Below, piece after piece: positions 29,520-39,216 of a stretch of 64,000 nucleotides of DNA (its first letter is position 1; every line of letters begins with the position of its first letter). A model generated the notes under the pieces. The model made no database searches. It worked only from the letters and a program-made list of their open reading frames with translations, and was not told where the DNA came from. A program made the translations under genes and the position numbers. The stretch lies in assembly GCF_022828475.1 (NCBI RefSeq), contig NZ_CP059557.1, positions 1,302,001 through 1,366,000 on the forward strand. The letters run 5' to 3'. Origin of the DNA: Saccharopolyspora gloriosae (GTDB lineage Bacteria; Actinomycetota; Actinomycetes; Mycobacteriales; Pseudonocardiaceae).

Positions 29520-31037
29520 ATGGCGTTGCGACGGACTTGGGCGGTCGCGCTGTTCGGCGTGGACGGCGTGCTGGTGGAGATCGAGGCGGACGTGCGCAAA
29601 GGCGGCCTGCCCAGCGTGCAGCTGCTGGGATTGCCGGACACGGCGCTGCAGGAGTCGAAGAATCGGGTGCGCGCGGCGGTGCAGAACTGCCAGGAGGACT
29701 GGCCGAAGAGCTGCGTGACGCTCGCACTGTCGCCCGCTGCGCTGCCGAAGGCGGGCACCTCCTACGACCTGGCGCTGGCTTGTGCGGTACTGGCCGGCGC
29801 CGAACAAATTCCCCCGCAGCGGCTGGAAGGCACCGTGCTGTTCGGGGAGCTGGCGCTCGATGGCCGGATCCGGCCGGTGCACGGCTTGTTGCCGGGGCTG
29901 CTCGCGGCGCGGCGGGAAGGGATCCGGCGAGCGATCGTGCCCGTCGAGGGCCTGCCTGAAGCGCAGCTGGTGGAGGGCCTCGAGGTCCTCGGGGCGGGGC
30001 GGCTGAGCGAGGTCATCGGGTGGCTGCGCGGACAGGGCGAACTCGTGGACCGACCGGGCGAGGTCGTCTCGCGGCGCACGGCGTCACCGGAGGACCTCGC
30101 GGACGTGCTGGGGCAGCCGGAGGCGCGCTGGGCGCTGGAGGTGTCCGCGGCCGGTGGTCACCACCTGCTGCTGGTCGGTCCACCGGGCACCGGTAAGACG
30201 ATGCTCGCCCGACGGCTGAGCGGGCTGCTGCCCGAACTGTCGAGGCAGGAGGCGTTGGAGGTCACCGCGATCCATTCGGTGGCGGGCGAGCTCAGCGCGA
30301 ACGAACCACTGGTAGCGGAGCCGCCGTTCGTCGCTCCGCACCACTCCACCTCGGTTCCCGGCCTGATCGGCGGTGGGGCCGGGCTGGCCAGGCCGGGAGC
30401 CGTCAGCCGTGCGCATCGGGGCACGCTCTTCCTGGACGAGGCATGCGAGTTCGGGCCGAAACGGCTCGAAGCGCTGCGCACCGCGTTGGAGGAAGGGGAG
30501 GTCCGGCTGTCCCGGCGGGACGGAACGTTGCGCTACCCGGCGCGGTTCCAGCTGGTGCTGGCCACCAACCCCTGCCCGTGCGCTCCGGCCAGGGACGCCG
30601 ATTGCCACTGCGCCCCGCAGGCGCGGCGGCGCTACTTCGGCAAGCTGTCCGGTCCGCTGCTGGACCGGGTCGACCTGCGCGTCGACATGCGCCCGGTCAC
30701 CGCGACCACCATGCGCGGCGGCGGGCAGTCGGAGCCGTCGGAGGCGGTGCGGGAGCGGGTGTCCCGGGCGCGGGCGGTGGCGGTCGAGCGGTGGGCGTCG
30801 CGTGGCTGGCAGACCAACGGGGAAGTGCCCGGGCCGGTGCTGCGCCGTGAGTTCGCGCTGCCGGATGCGGTGACGGCCCTGCTGGATCGCGGACTCGACG
30901 TGGGCGCGTTGACTGCGCGGGGTGCCGACCGTTGCCTGCGGGTGGCGTGGACGTTGGCCGATCTGGACGGCCGTGAACGACCGGAGGCGGAGCATGTGGC
31001 CGCCGCGCTCGCGTTCCGGGAACGGAGGTTCGTATGA
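29520..31037 (+). CDS. comM: YifB/ComM family Mg-chelatase-like AAA+ ATPase
   Basis: Hexameric helicase-like ATPase which in naturally competent bacteria promotes branch migration during recombination of taken-up DNA. The 505-residue protein begins immediately after the yraN stop. An N-terminal Lon-like domain (FGVDGVLVEIEADVRKGGLP) precedes the ATPase with Walker A GPPGTGKTMLARR and Walker B TLFLDEACEF, a Cys-rich loop (NPCPCAPARDADCHC) and the C-terminal lid. The stop overlaps a small downstream ORF as ATGA. Confidence 0.95.
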   Translation: MALRRTWAVALFGVDGVLVEIEADVRKGGLPSVQLLGLPDTALQESKNRVRAAVQNCQEDWPKSCVTLALSPAALPKAGTSYDLALACAVLAGAEQIPPQRLEGTVLFGELALDGRIRPVHGLLPGLLAARREGIRRAIVPVEGLPEAQLVEGLEVLGAGRLSEVIGWLRGQGELVDRPGEVVSRRTASPEDLADVLGQPEARWALEVSAAGGHHLLLVGPPGTGKTMLARRLSGLLPELSRQEALEVTAIHSVAGELSANEPLVAEPPFVAPHHSTSVPGLIGGGAGLARPGAVSRAHRGTLFLDEACEFGPKRLEALRTALEEGEVRLSRRDGTLRYPARFQLVLATNPCPCAPARDADCHCAPQARRRYFGKLSGPLLDRVDLRVDMRPVTATTMRGGGQSEPSEAVRERVSRARAVAVERWASRGWQTNGEVPGPVLRREFALPDAVTALLDRGLDVGALTARGADRCLRVAWTLADLDGRERPEAEHVAAALAFRERRFV

Positions 31038-31285
31038 CCGCGGCGGTCTGGACGGCGCAAGCGATGCGGGCGATGCGGATGAAAACGGCATCGTGCGGAA
31101 GTTCAATGCATCGAACCGGGCTCCGGTACTCGTTCGCGATCCCGCAGGGCTCGTGGCGGAAGCACCCGGTGCGGCGTCGCGGTTCCGGGCTCGGGATCGG
31201 GTTCGCCGCCTCGGCGGTCGACGAGCACTCCGGCATCGACGGGATTCGGACGCGTGGACGGCCCGGCGAACGGGGGGCGCGATGA
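31034..31285 (+). CDS. small basic ORF coupled to comM and dprA
   Basis: An 83-residue frame starts at ATG 31034, overlapping the comM stop (ATGA), and ends at TGA 31283-31285, overlapping the dprA ATG (ATGA). Third positions are mostly G or C. The product is Arg-, Gly- and Ser-rich (including SWRKHPVRRRGSG) and has no recognisable domain. Double coupling argues for translation. It may be a small protein, or just a relay that carries ribosomes into dprA. Confidence 0.4.
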   Translation: MTAAVWTAQAMRAMRMKTASCGSSMHRTGLRYSFAIPQGSWRKHPVRRRGSGLGIGFAASAVDEHSGIDGIRTRGRPGERGAR

Positions 31286-32418
31286 GCGGGGGAGAACAGG
31301 TTCGGCTCGCTCGCGCATACCTGGCGGCGGTGGCCGAACCGCCGGCGCCCGCACTGGCCGCCTGCGTGGCCGAGCACGGGCCGGTCCGCACCGCCGTCTT
31401 GGTCCGCGACGGTTCGGCACCCGGCGCGGTGGCCGACGAAGTCGAGTCTCGGCGAAAGCACGTCTCAGGAGCCGATCTCTTGGCGGCCACGCAGCGGACC
31501 GGTGCGCGGCTGTTGATCCCGGAAGATCCGGAGTGGCCTGCCGACAGGTTCGGCCTGCTGGCCGGAGCCGCCGAAGTCGGGGTACCGGGCATGGCGGCGC
31601 CACTGGCTCTGTGGGTGCGGGGCCGAGCCGATCTCGGCTCGGCGCTGACCAACTCGGTGGCGGTGGTCGGGGCGCGCGCGGCCACCGGGTACGGCGAGCA
31701 TCTGGCGGCCGAACTGGGGCACGGGCTGGCTTCGGGCGGGTGCACGGTGGTGTCGGGAGCGGCCTACGGGATCGACGGCGCGGCGCATCGGGGCGCGCTG
31801 GCCGCGGGAGCCGCGACGGTCGCGTTCTTGGCCTGCGGCATTGACATCGACTACCCGGCGGGGCACGGCCGGCTGCTGCGCGCCATCGCGGAACAAGGAG
31901 TGGTGGCGACGGAGTACCCGCCGGGCACAACGCCCCGGCGACATCGGTTCCTGGTGCGCAACAGGCTGATCGCTGCGTGCGGCCAGGGCACCGTGGTCGT
32001 GGAGGCCGGGGCGCGCAGCGGTGCGGGCAACACCGCGAACACCACCGATGCGCTGGGGCTGCCGCTGATGGCGGTGCCGGGGCCGGTAACCTCGGCGAGT
32101 TCGGTGGGCTGCCACGACATGGTGCGCTCGGGGAAGGCGGTGTTGGTGACGTCCACGCCCCAGGTGCTCGAAATGATCAACCCGCTCGGGGCGGCGCCGC
32201 CGGTGGAGCCGGTGCCTGCCGCCCGCCGCACCGACGCGCTGGAACCACGTGCACGTCAGTTGCACGATGCGATCGGTGCATGCACTGAAGCGGACGCCGA
32301 TCAGCTCGCGCAGGAGAGCGGATTGGCCCTGCGCACCGTGCGGGCACTGCTACCGGAGATGGAGCTGGCCGGGCTGATCGAGCGGAAGGAGGGAGGCTGG
32401 AGCGTGCGCACGCGATGA
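31282..32418 (+). CDS. dprA: DNA-processing protein DprA
   Basis: Loads RecA onto incoming single-stranded DNA in transformation. ATG 31282 gives 378 residues. The Rossmann-like core shows VAVVGARAATGYGEHLAAEL, VSGAAYGIDGAAHRGAL and FLVRNRLIAACGQGTVVVEA, ending in a winged-helix domain (ADQLAQESGLALRTVRALL). The longer in-frame extension to 30922 lies over comM and is rejected. Natural competence is not established in this group; the set may serve general recombination. Confidence 0.94.
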   Translation: MSGGEQVRLARAYLAAVAEPPAPALAACVAEHGPVRTAVLVRDGSAPGAVADEVESRRKHVSGADLLAATQRTGARLLIPEDPEWPADRFGLLAGAAEVGVPGMAAPLALWVRGRADLGSALTNSVAVVGARAATGYGEHLAAELGHGLASGGCTVVSGAAYGIDGAAHRGALAAGAATVAFLACGIDIDYPAGHGRLLRAIAEQGVVATEYPPGTTPRRHRFLVRNRLIAACGQGTVVVEAGARSGAGNTANTTDALGLPLMAVPGPVTSASSVGCHDMVRSGKAVLVTSTPQVLEMINPLGAAPPVEPVPAARRTDALEPRARQLHDAIGACTEADADQLAQESGLALRTVRALLPEMELAGLIERKEGGWSVRTR

Positions 32419-32499
32419 TCAACGCCGACGCCTCGGTGGGAGCGTGTTCACGGCGTGGCCCTCTTGACCGGGCAACGTCCAAGGGCGAGCGTTTGCGTT

Positions 32500-33471
32500 A
32501 TGGAACGCAGACGGTCCGGGGCCGCATCAAGAATCGACCTGCGCGCGGCACGGGCGTCCCTCCCGGATGAGCTGAGCTCCGCCGTGGATCGGTTCCAGCG
32601 CCACCTCTCCGCCGAACGCGGCCTGTCGGAGCACACCGTGCGCGCCTACCTCGGCGACGTGGTCTCGCTGCTCACCGATGTCGTCGCGACCGCCGGACCA
32701 GGACTGGACCAAGTGACGCTGCCCGCACTGCGGTCCTGGCTGGCGGGCCAGCACGCCCAAGGCATCAGCCGGGCGACATTGGCACGCCGGGCCGCGTCGG
32801 TGCGGACCTTCACCGCATGGGCGCACCGCACCGGGCTGCTCGGAACCGACCCGGGTCCCAGGCTGGCGGCCCCGGCCAAGCACCGGGCGCTGCCTGCGGT
32901 GCTGCGCGCCGACCAGGCGGACTCGGCGATGGCGGCCTCGGCGACGGGGGCGGAACAGGGCGACCCGGTCGCATTGCGCGACCACGCATTGCTGGAATTG
33001 CTGTACGCGACCGGCGTCAGAGTGGCCGAGCTGTGCGGTCTCGACCTTGATGACATCGATCATGAACGGCGACTACTGCGGGTGCTCGGCAAGGGACGGC
33101 GGGAACGTGCTGTGCCGTTCGGCGTACCCGCGGATGCGGCACTGGAACGCTGGCTATCGGCGGGACGGCCCGAGCTCAGCACCGAGCGCTCCGGCCCCGC
33201 GGTCTTCCTCGGCGCCCGCGGCGGGAGATTGGACCAGCGCATGGCACGCCGAGTGGTGCACGACGCGGTGCAGGCAGTCCCCGGTGCGGCCGACCTCGGG
33301 CCGCACGGGTTGAGGCATTCGGCTGCGACCCATCTGCTCGAAGGAGGAGCAGACCTCCGTAGCGTTCAGGAGTTGCTTGGTCACGCTACGCTCGCAACGA
33401 CCCAGCTTTACACCCACGTGACCGTCGACCGGCTGAAGGCGATTCATGACCGAACCCACCCCCGTTCCTGA
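32500..33471 (+). CDS. xerC: tyrosine recombinase XerC
   Basis: Site-specific recombinase that, with XerD, resolves chromosome dimers at dif. ATG 32500 (AAGGGCGAG upstream) gives 323 residues; GTG 32455 is an alternative. The N-terminal SAM-like core-binding domain ([19 protein letters not shown]) is followed by the catalytic domain with Arg in [11 protein letters not shown], Lys in [21 protein letters not shown] and the nucleophile Tyr in TQLYTHV. Its last 26 bases overlap whiG. Confidence 0.94.
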   Translation: MERRRSGAASRIDLRAARASLPDELSSAVDRFQRHLSAERGLSEHTVRAYLGDVVSLLTDVVATAGPGLDQVTLPALRSWLAGQHAQGISRATLARRAASVRTFTAWAHRTGLLGTDPGPRLAAPAKHRALPAVLRADQADSAMAASATGAEQGDPVALRDHALLELLYATGVRVAELCGLDLDDIDHERRLLRVLGKGRRERAVPFGVPADAALERWLSAGRPELSTERSGPAVFLGARGGRLDQRMARRVVHDAVQAVPGAADLGPHGLRHSAATHLLEGGADLRSVQELLGHATLATTQLYTHVTVDRLKAIHDRTHPRS

Positions 33472-34537
33472 CGACGCCGGGGGCGGTGCCCGCACCGTGG
33501 CCACGGAAGCGACATCAAGATCGACGTCGTCGAGGACGAATCTCCCCGGCGAGCCGACCGCAGAGCGCAGCCAGAACGGCCACGACACGAGCACCGGCAC
33601 CAACGGCGCAAAGGTCAACGGCAGCCGGCACACCGACGGCGCGGCGACCGCTCAGGGGGCCGCGGCGCAGCCGGACACTGTCACCCGATCCAGGGTCGAC
33701 CAGGGTGCTGACGCGGTGAAATCCTCGACGCCGGGACGCTTGTCGTACCTCGTCGCGGACGATCAGCGCAGCGCGGACGATGTCGAAGCGGGCATCGTGG
33801 CGCTCTGGCACGCCTTCGGCGAGCACCGCGATCAAGGTCTGCGGGACCGGCTGGTGCTGCACTACGCGCCGCTGGTGAAGTACGTGGCCGGGCGGGTCGG
33901 CACCGGGCTGCCCTCGCACGTCGAGGTTTCCGACCTGGTGCAGTCCGGCATCTTCGGGCTGGTCGACGCGATCGAAAAGTTCGAACCCGAGCGCGGCCTG
34001 AAGTTCGAGACTTACGCGATGCAGCGGATCCGGGGCGCGATCCTCGACGACCTGCGCGCGCAGGACTGGGTGCCGCGCTCGGTGCGCAGCCGTGCCAGGG
34101 ATCTCGAACGCGCGCTGGAACGCCTGGAGGCGAAGCTGCAACGGCACGCCACGGACGTGGAGCTCGCCGACGAACTCGAAGTGTCCGCCGATGAGCTGCA
34201 CGACCTGTTCGCCCAGCTCCAGATGACCAGCGTCGTCGCCCTCGACGACCTGATCAGCGTCGGCCGAGGCACCGCGTCGCTCGCCGAGACGCTGCCCGAC
34301 GACCGGGCGGAGGACCCGGTGGCGGCGCTGGTGGACCGGGACAGCCGCAGGCAGCTGGCAGAAGCGGTGGAACGGCTCAGCGATCGCGACCGGGTCGTGG
34401 TGACGCTCTACTACTTCGAGAACCTCACCCTGGCCGAGATCGGCAAAGTCCTGGGCGTCACCGAGTCCCGCGTCTGCCAGCTGCACACCCGCGCGGTCCT
34501 GCGCCTGCGCAGCAAGCTCACCGAACCGCAGGCTTGA
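33446..34537 (+). CDS. whiG: RNA polymerase sigma factor WhiG (FliA-type)
   Basis: Sigma factor that starts sporulation of aerial hyphae in streptomycetes. Region 2 contains [20 protein letters not shown] and [20 protein letters not shown], and region 4 contains [23 protein letters not shown] 33446 (GAAGGCG upstream) lies inside the xerC end, giving 363 residues with about 105 low-complexity Thr/Ala/Gly/Asp residues before the first sigma helix. GTG 33716 would give 273 residues, close to the Streptomyces protein. WhiG is normally held by the anti-sigma RsiG with c-di-GMP. Confidence 0.93.
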   Translation: MTEPTPVPDDAGGGARTVATEATSRSTSSRTNLPGEPTAERSQNGHDTSTGTNGAKVNGSRHTDGAATAQGAAAQPDTVTRSRVDQGADAVKSSTPGRLSYLVADDQRSADDVEAGIVALWHAFGEHRDQGLRDRLVLHYAPLVKYVAGRVGTGLPSHVEVSDLVQSGIFGLVDAIEKFEPERGLKFETYAMQRIRGAILDDLRAQDWVPRSVRSRARDLERALERLEAKLQRHATDVELADELEVSADELHDLFAQLQMTSVVALDDLISVGRGTASLAETLPDDRAEDPVAALVDRDSRRQLAEAVERLSDRDRVVVTLYYFENLTLAEIGKVLGVTESRVCQLHTRAVLRLRSKLTEPQA

Positions 34538-35152
34538 TCACGGCCGAGGTTCGGCGTCCCAGGGCAGCAGCCGGACTTCGATGCCGCCGAGCAAGGTGAG
34601 CGGGTCGAGGTAGGTGGCGTCGCGGCGCGCGCCCCAGTGCAAGCACCCTGGTGCCGCACAGCCCGGATGTCCCGGTTCGAGCAGGCCGATCGGCTGACCC
34701 GCGTCGACCTCCTGCCCGACCGCGACCGTGGGGCGAACCGGCTCGTAGGTGGTGCGCAGGCCGTCCGCGTGCTCGATGGACACCAGGGATCGTCCGGCGA
34801 GCGGCCCGGCGTAGCGGACGATGCCCGAACCGGCCGCCGAGACGGTCGCACCGGGTGCTCCGGCCAGGTCCACACCGCGATGACCTGGACCGTAGGTGCT
34901 GGTGGGCGGCTCGAACGGGCGGGACACCGAGGAATCGGGCAACGGCCGGTGGAATCCGGTCGGCGCTGGAGGAACACCGCTGTCCGGGGCGGTCGGTGCC
35001 GTCGCGGCCGCGGGCTGGAATGCCGCCGGCGGCACGACGAGCAGCGCTGGCAGCAGCCACCGGAGCGGACGGGGGCGCACCCCGGCGGCGTCGAGGCGGT
35101 CGGAGCGCCGGTGACCGGCTTGGGAACGGAAGATCCGGGGGAGCGGGAACAT
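34538..35152 (-). CDS. M23-family (LytM-like) exported protein
   Basis: Minus-strand ATG 35152 gives 204 residues with a basic N-terminus and a hydrophobic signal segment (WLLPALLVVPPAAF). The Pro-rich middle leads into an M23 fold: GHRGVDLAGAPGATVSAAGSG with the first zinc His and Asp. The usual HxH is represented by GCLHWGA, in which the first His is Cys. It may be a degenerate or regulatory wall hydrolase. It converges with whiG with almost no gap; the frame stays open upstream to 35548 but that part is not protein-like. Confidence 0.82.
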   Translation of the reverse strand: MFPLPRIFRSQAGHRRSDRLDAAGVRPRPLRWLLPALLVVPPAAFQPAAATAPTAPDSGVPPAPTGFHRPLPDSSVSRPFEPPTSTYGPGHRGVDLAGAPGATVSAAGSGIVRYAGPLAGRSLVSIEHADGLRTTYEPVRPTVAVGQEVDAGQPIGLLEPGHPGCAAPGCLHWGARRDATYLDPLTLLGGIEVRLLPWDAEPRP

Positions 35153-35205
35153 GTTTCCACCGTCCGCCCGCGTGGTCGGTGCCGGACAGGGGCAATCCGG
35201 AAATC

Positions 35206-35233
35206 TGTGGATGAATCGGCCGCTTGTGGACAA
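35206..35233 (-). promoter_or_regulatory. paired DnaA-box-like sites, right inverted copy
   Basis: TGTGGATGA (35206-35214) and TGTGGACAA (35225-35233) are the reverse of the left pair, with the same 19-base spacing. The flanking bases are also conserved (GATTCATCCACAGATTTCC on the minus strand). It lies upstream of the M23 gene and of the rpsB leader. Confidence 0.6.
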
Positions 35234-35239
35234 CTCGCG

Positions 35240-35565
35240 ACCTAGCCCTGGGCGGCTTTGACCGTCGAGTACACTATTAACGCGGTTTCGTGTGCGCACG
35301 ATCCGACTTCGCGTGTCCGCGCGTCGCCGTCCGGAAACCTGACAACTCCAGCCCCGCAGTACGCGGCTCAGCCGCTTCGGTGGCGGCGCGGAGTAGAGAC
35401 GGTCCCCGATTCGGCTGCACAGCGGTGCCCTCGAGGTCCCGGCCCGCAGGGCCAGGGTGGGGGCATCGGGCGCGGGCACCAGGGCGGCAGCCACCCGGCT
35501 CGCCGCGAGAACCGAACCGCGCACCGCTCGGCGGTGCGCCCGACACAAGAGGTGCGAACAAGGCC
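35240..35565 (+). other. leader and promoter region of rpsB
   Basis: About 325 bases precede rpsB. An AT-rich spot (CGAGTACACTATTAACG, 35267-35283) is the likely promoter zone. A perfect stem GCGCACCGC tcg GCGGTGCGC (35519-35539) lies 27 bases before the start codon and may control S2 synthesis. The rpsB frame is open across the leader, but the text there is not S2-like. Confidence 0.45.
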
Positions 35566-36402
35566 ATGGCCGTCGTCACCATGAAGCAGCTGCTCGACAG
35601 CGGCGTGCACTTCGGGCACCAGACCCGGCGCTGGAACCCGAAGATGAAGCGCTACATCTTCACCGAGCGCAATGGCATTTACATCATCGACCTGCAGCAG
35701 GCGCTGTCCTACATCGATGCGGCTTACGACTTCGTCAAGCAGACGGTCGCGCACGGCGGGACGATCCTGTTCGTCGGTACCAAGAAGCAGGCTCAGGAAG
35801 CCATCGCGGAGCAGTCGCTGCGCGTCGGCATGCCCTACGTGAACCAGCGCTGGCTGGGCGGCATGCTCACGAACTTCCAGACCGTGCACCGTCGTCTCCA
35901 GCGGCTCAAGGAGCTGGAGACCATGGAGCAGACCGGGGGCTTCGAAGGTCGCACCAAGAAGGAAATCTTGATGCTGACCCGCGAGAAGGACAAGCTCGAG
36001 AAGACCCTCGGCGGTATTCGCGACATGTCCAAGATCCCCAGCGCCGTCTGGATCGTGGACACCAAGAAGGAGCACATCGCCGTTGGCGAGGCTCGCAAGC
36101 TGGGCATCCCGGTCGTGGCGATCCTGGACACCAACTGCGACCCGGACGAGGTCGACTACCCGATCCCGGGCAACGACGACGCGATCCGCTCCGCCGCGCT
36201 GCTGACCCGCGTGGTCGCCGACGGTGTCGCGGCGGGCCTGATGTCCCGCAGCGGCCGTGGCAACGGCGCCGTCGAAGGCGAAGAGAAGCCGCAGCCGACC
36301 GGCGAGGAGCCGCTGCCCGAGTGGGAGCAGCAGCTGCTGGCCACCGGTTCGGACGAAGGCGCTGCGGCCCCGGCGGCCGACGAGCAGCCCGCTCAGTCCT
36401 GA
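35566..36402 (+). CDS. rpsB: 30S ribosomal protein S2
   Basis: ATG 35566 gives 278 residues. The S2 core is evident: [47 protein letters not shown] and [22 protein letters not shown] split by the usual spacing. The C-terminal 50 residues are an acidic Glu/Ala/Pro tail typical of actinobacteria. It is followed by a strong hairpin and then tsf. Confidence 0.97.
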   Translation: MAVVTMKQLLDSGVHFGHQTRRWNPKMKRYIFTERNGIYIIDLQQALSYIDAAYDFVKQTVAHGGTILFVGTKKQAQEAIAEQSLRVGMPYVNQRWLGGMLTNFQTVHRRLQRLKELETMEQTGGFEGRTKKEILMLTREKDKLEKTLGGIRDMSKIPSAVWIVDTKKEHIAVGEARKLGIPVVAILDTNCDPDEVDYPIPGNDDAIRSAALLTRVVADGVAAGLMSRSGRGNGAVEGEEKPQPTGEEPLPEWEQQLLATGSDEGAAAPAADEQPAQS

Positions 36403-36408
36403 TTCAGT

Positions 36409-36446
36409 CGTGCTGGTCACCCGCGTCCGAGCGGGTGACCAGCACG
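36409..36446 (+). terminator. hairpin between rpsB and tsf
   Basis: CGTGCTGGTCACCCGC (36409-36424) pairs perfectly with GCGGGTGACCAGCACG (36431-36446). With no T run it may attenuate read-through into tsf rather than end transcription. Confidence 0.7.
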
Positions 36447-36617
36447 ATCTTCGCGCGGACCGGCCACACTGGTGGCCGAGGCCAATGGCGGCGGGCATCA
36501 CCGATGCGGCCGCCGCCTCTTTCGCGTCGCGAGCGGTTCCGACGGACCTGATGTCGCCGGAAATCGCCGCTGAAACTTCCGCTGTGCACACATTCCGAAA
36601 AAGGACGGACCCGCACG

Positions 36618-37433
36618 ATGGCTAACTACACTGCGGCCGACGTCAAGCGTCTCCGTGACCTGACCGGCGCTGGCATGATGGACTGCAAGAAGGCCCTCGC
36701 CGAGACCGACGGGGACTTCGACAAGGCCGTGGAGGCCTTGCGCATCAAGGGTGCCAAGGACATCGGCAAGCGCGCCGAGCGTTCCGCCGCCGAGGGCCTG
36801 GTCGCCGCCGAGGAAGGCGCGCTGATCGAGCTCAACAGCGAGACCGACTTCGTCGCCAAGAACGACGAGTTCGTCGCCCTGGCCAACCAGGTCGTCAAGG
36901 CCGCGAAGGCCGCGAACTCCTCCGACTTGGAGACCGTCAAGGCCGCCCCGCTGGACGGCAAGACGATCGGTGAGGCCGTTCAGGACCTCGCCGTCAAGAT
37001 CGGTGAGAAGCTGGAACTGCGCCGTGTCGCCGTCTTCGACGGCCAGACGACGACCTACCTGCACCGCCGCGCCGCGGACCTGCCGCCGGCGGTGGGCGTG
37101 CTCGTCGAGTACACCGGTTCCTCCGAGGACGCGGCCCGCAACGCCGCGATGCAGGTGGCGGCCCTGAAGGCCACCTACCTCACCCGGGACGAGGTCCCCG
37201 AGGACGTGGTGGCCAACGAGCGCCGCATCGCCGAGGAGACCGCGCGCGCCGAGAACAAGCCGGAGCAGGCCCTCCCGAAGATCATCGAGGGGCGCCTCAA
37301 CGGCTTCTTCAAGGAGAACGTGCTGCTCGACCAGCCGTCGGTGCAGGACAACAAGAAGACCGTGAAGGCCCTGCTCGACGAGTCCGGCGTGACCGTGACC
37401 CGCTTCGCGCGGTTCGAGGTCGGCCAGGCCTGA
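36618..37433 (+). CDS. tsf: elongation factor Ts
   Basis: Nucleotide-exchange factor for EF-Tu. The 271-residue protein begins with the UBA-like domain ([24 protein letters not shown]) and contains the signature [13 protein letters not shown]. The dimerisation domain carries [19 protein letters not shown], and the end reads [12 protein letters not shown]. Length and domains are standard for actinobacteria. Confidence 0.97.
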   Translation: MANYTAADVKRLRDLTGAGMMDCKKALAETDGDFDKAVEALRIKGAKDIGKRAERSAAEGLVAAEEGALIELNSETDFVAKNDEFVALANQVVKAAKAANSSDLETVKAAPLDGKTIGEAVQDLAVKIGEKLELRRVAVFDGQTTTYLHRRAADLPPAVGVLVEYTGSSEDAARNAAMQVAALKATYLTRDEVPEDVVANERRIAEETARAENKPEQALPKIIEGRLNGFFKENVLLDQPSVQDNKKTVKALLDESGVTVTRFARFEVGQA

Positions 37434-37440
37434 TCTCGTC

Positions 37441-37472
37441 CCGGTGCGGACCGGTCCCGGCCGCCGCACCGG
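37441..37472 (+). terminator. terminator after tsf
   Basis: CCGGTGCGG (37441-37449) pairs with CCGCACCGG (37464-37472) just after the tsf stop and is followed by TTT. Confidence 0.55.
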
Positions 37473-37633
37473 TTTCGCGTCCCCGCCGCCGGTTCGCCTC
37501 GGGCGCCCCGACGGCGGGGATCGCGACCTGCACGCCCCGCCTCCGCCCCTGGGAGCGGGGCGTTCGCGCAGCGCACCGCTGATGACGGTGCACCTCGATC
37601 ACCGCGGAACAACAGCCTCTCGGGAGGAACCCA

Positions 37634-38383
37634 GTGACCGACGACGGTCTGTCGGAAGACGGCTATGGGCGTGTGCTGCTCAAACTGGGCGGTGAAATGT
37701 TCGGTGGCGGCGCGGTCGGTGTCGACCCGAACGTGGTGGGCACGGTGGCCAGGCAGATCGCCGAGGTCGTGGCGGGCGGCGTCGAGGTCGCCGTGGTCAT
37801 CGGCGGCGGCAACTTCTTCCGCGGCGCCGAGCTGCAGCAGCGCGGCATGGAACGCGCTCGGGGCGACTACATGAGCATGCTGGGCACGGTGATGAACTGC
37901 CTGGCACTGCAGGACTTCCTGGAACGCGAGCACGACATCGACACTCGCGTGATGACGGCGATCGAAATGGGTCAGGTCGCCGAGCCCTACATTCCGCGCC
38001 GTGCGAGCAGGCACATGGAGAAGGGCCGCGTGGTCATCTTCGGTGCCGGAACCGGGATGCCGTACTTCTCCACCGACACCGCGGCCGCGCAACGCGCCCT
38101 GGAGATCGGTTGCGAGGTCGTGCTGATGGCCAAGGGCGTGGACGGGGTCTACACCGCGGACCCGAAGACTGATCCGACCGCGGAGCGCTTCGACGCGGTC
38201 AGCCACCGCGAGGTGCTGGAGCGCGGGCTTAAGGTGGCCGATGCCACCGCGTTCAGCCTGTGCATGGACAACCAGATGCCCATCCTGGTGTTCAACCTCC
38301 TGGAGGAGGGCAACATCGCTCGCGCCGTGCGCGGTGAGAAGATCGGAACCCTGGTCAGCACCCCGGCCGCAGGGTCCGCGTGA
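37634..38383 (+). CDS. pyrH: uridylate kinase
   Basis: UMP kinase of pyrimidine synthesis, amino-acid-kinase fold, hexameric. GTG 37634 with GGGAGG upstream gives 249 residues. [13 protein letters not shown] is the phosphate-binding start, followed by [25 protein letters not shown] and [20 protein letters not shown]. The nucleotide site region is [15 protein letters not shown]. The tsf-pyrH-frr-cdsA order is near universal in bacteria. Confidence 0.97.
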   Translation: MTDDGLSEDGYGRVLLKLGGEMFGGGAVGVDPNVVGTVARQIAEVVAGGVEVAVVIGGGNFFRGAELQQRGMERARGDYMSMLGTVMNCLALQDFLEREHDIDTRVMTAIEMGQVAEPYIPRRASRHMEKGRVVIFGAGTGMPYFSTDTAAAQRALEIGCEVVLMAKGVDGVYTADPKTDPTAERFDAVSHREVLERGLKVADATAFSLCMDNQMPILVFNLLEEGNIARAVRGEKIGTLVSTPAAGSA

Positions 38384-38476
38384 CCGTGCTGGGATCCTGA
38401 TCGGGTTCCGCTACCGACGCTGCCGCGTCGCACGCGGCGCGCTGTACACATCGGCCGGTACACCTAAGGAGCAACC

Positions 38477-39034
38477 GTGATCGACGAGACTCTTCTCGAA
38501 GGCGAGGAGAAGATGGAGAAGGCGGTGCAGGTGGCCAAGGACGACCTGGCCACGGTTCGCACCGGCCGTGCCAATCCGGGGATGTTCGCCAACGTCGTCG
38601 TCGACTACTACGGCTCGCCGACGCCGCTGAACCAGCTGGCCAGCGTCAGCGTGCCGGAGGCGCGGCTGATCGTGGTCAAGCCTTACGACGCGAGCCAGCT
38701 CGCCGCGATGGAGAAGGCCATCCGGGACTCCGACCTGGGATTCAACCCGTCCAACGACGGGCAGCTGATCCGCATCGCCGTTCCGCAGATGACCGAGGAA
38801 CGCCGCAAGGAGATGGTCAAGCTCGCCAAGCACAAGGGCGAGGAAGGCAAGATCTCCGTGCGCGGCATCCGGCGCAAGGTCAAGGAAGAGATCGACCGGG
38901 TCGTCAAGGACGGCGAGGCCGGCGAGGACGAGGGCAAGCGCGGGGAGAAGGAGCTGGAGACCCTGACGCACCGTTTCACGGCCCAGATCGACGACCTCGT
39001 CAAGCACAAGGAAGCAGAGCTCCTCGAAGTTTGA
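38477..39034 (+). CDS. frr: ribosome recycling factor
   Basis: Dissociates post-termination ribosomes with EF-G. GTG 38477 with AAGGAGC upstream gives the usual 185 residues. Conserved segments are [37 protein letters not shown] and [14 protein letters not shown]-like [20 protein letters not shown]. The sequence is complete. Confidence 0.97.
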   Translation: MIDETLLEGEEKMEKAVQVAKDDLATVRTGRANPGMFANVVVDYYGSPTPLNQLASVSVPEARLIVVKPYDASQLAAMEKAIRDSDLGFNPSNDGQLIRIAVPQMTEERRKEMVKLAKHKGEEGKISVRGIRRKVKEEIDRVVKDGEAGEDEGKRGEKELETLTHRFTAQIDDLVKHKEAELLEV

Positions 39035-39216
39035 GAGGCTGTCTTGCAACTGTGGTTCGCGGCTGCCGGGCCGCTTTCGCCGGCGGCGTCCGTGTGGGCG
39101 CCTGGTCGTTTCCGCTCGTGCCGGTCAAAGATTCGGCCGCACGCCGCCCGAATGCCGGGTGTGCCGGTCCCGGACGGCCTTCGGTGACGACCAGCCAGCG
39201 CGAAGGTGAGTCCGGG

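Noticed and set aside
39031-39216. 62-residue N-terminal extension of cdsA
   Set aside because: Composition is unlike a CdsA N-terminus and AAGGTGAG supports ATG 39217.
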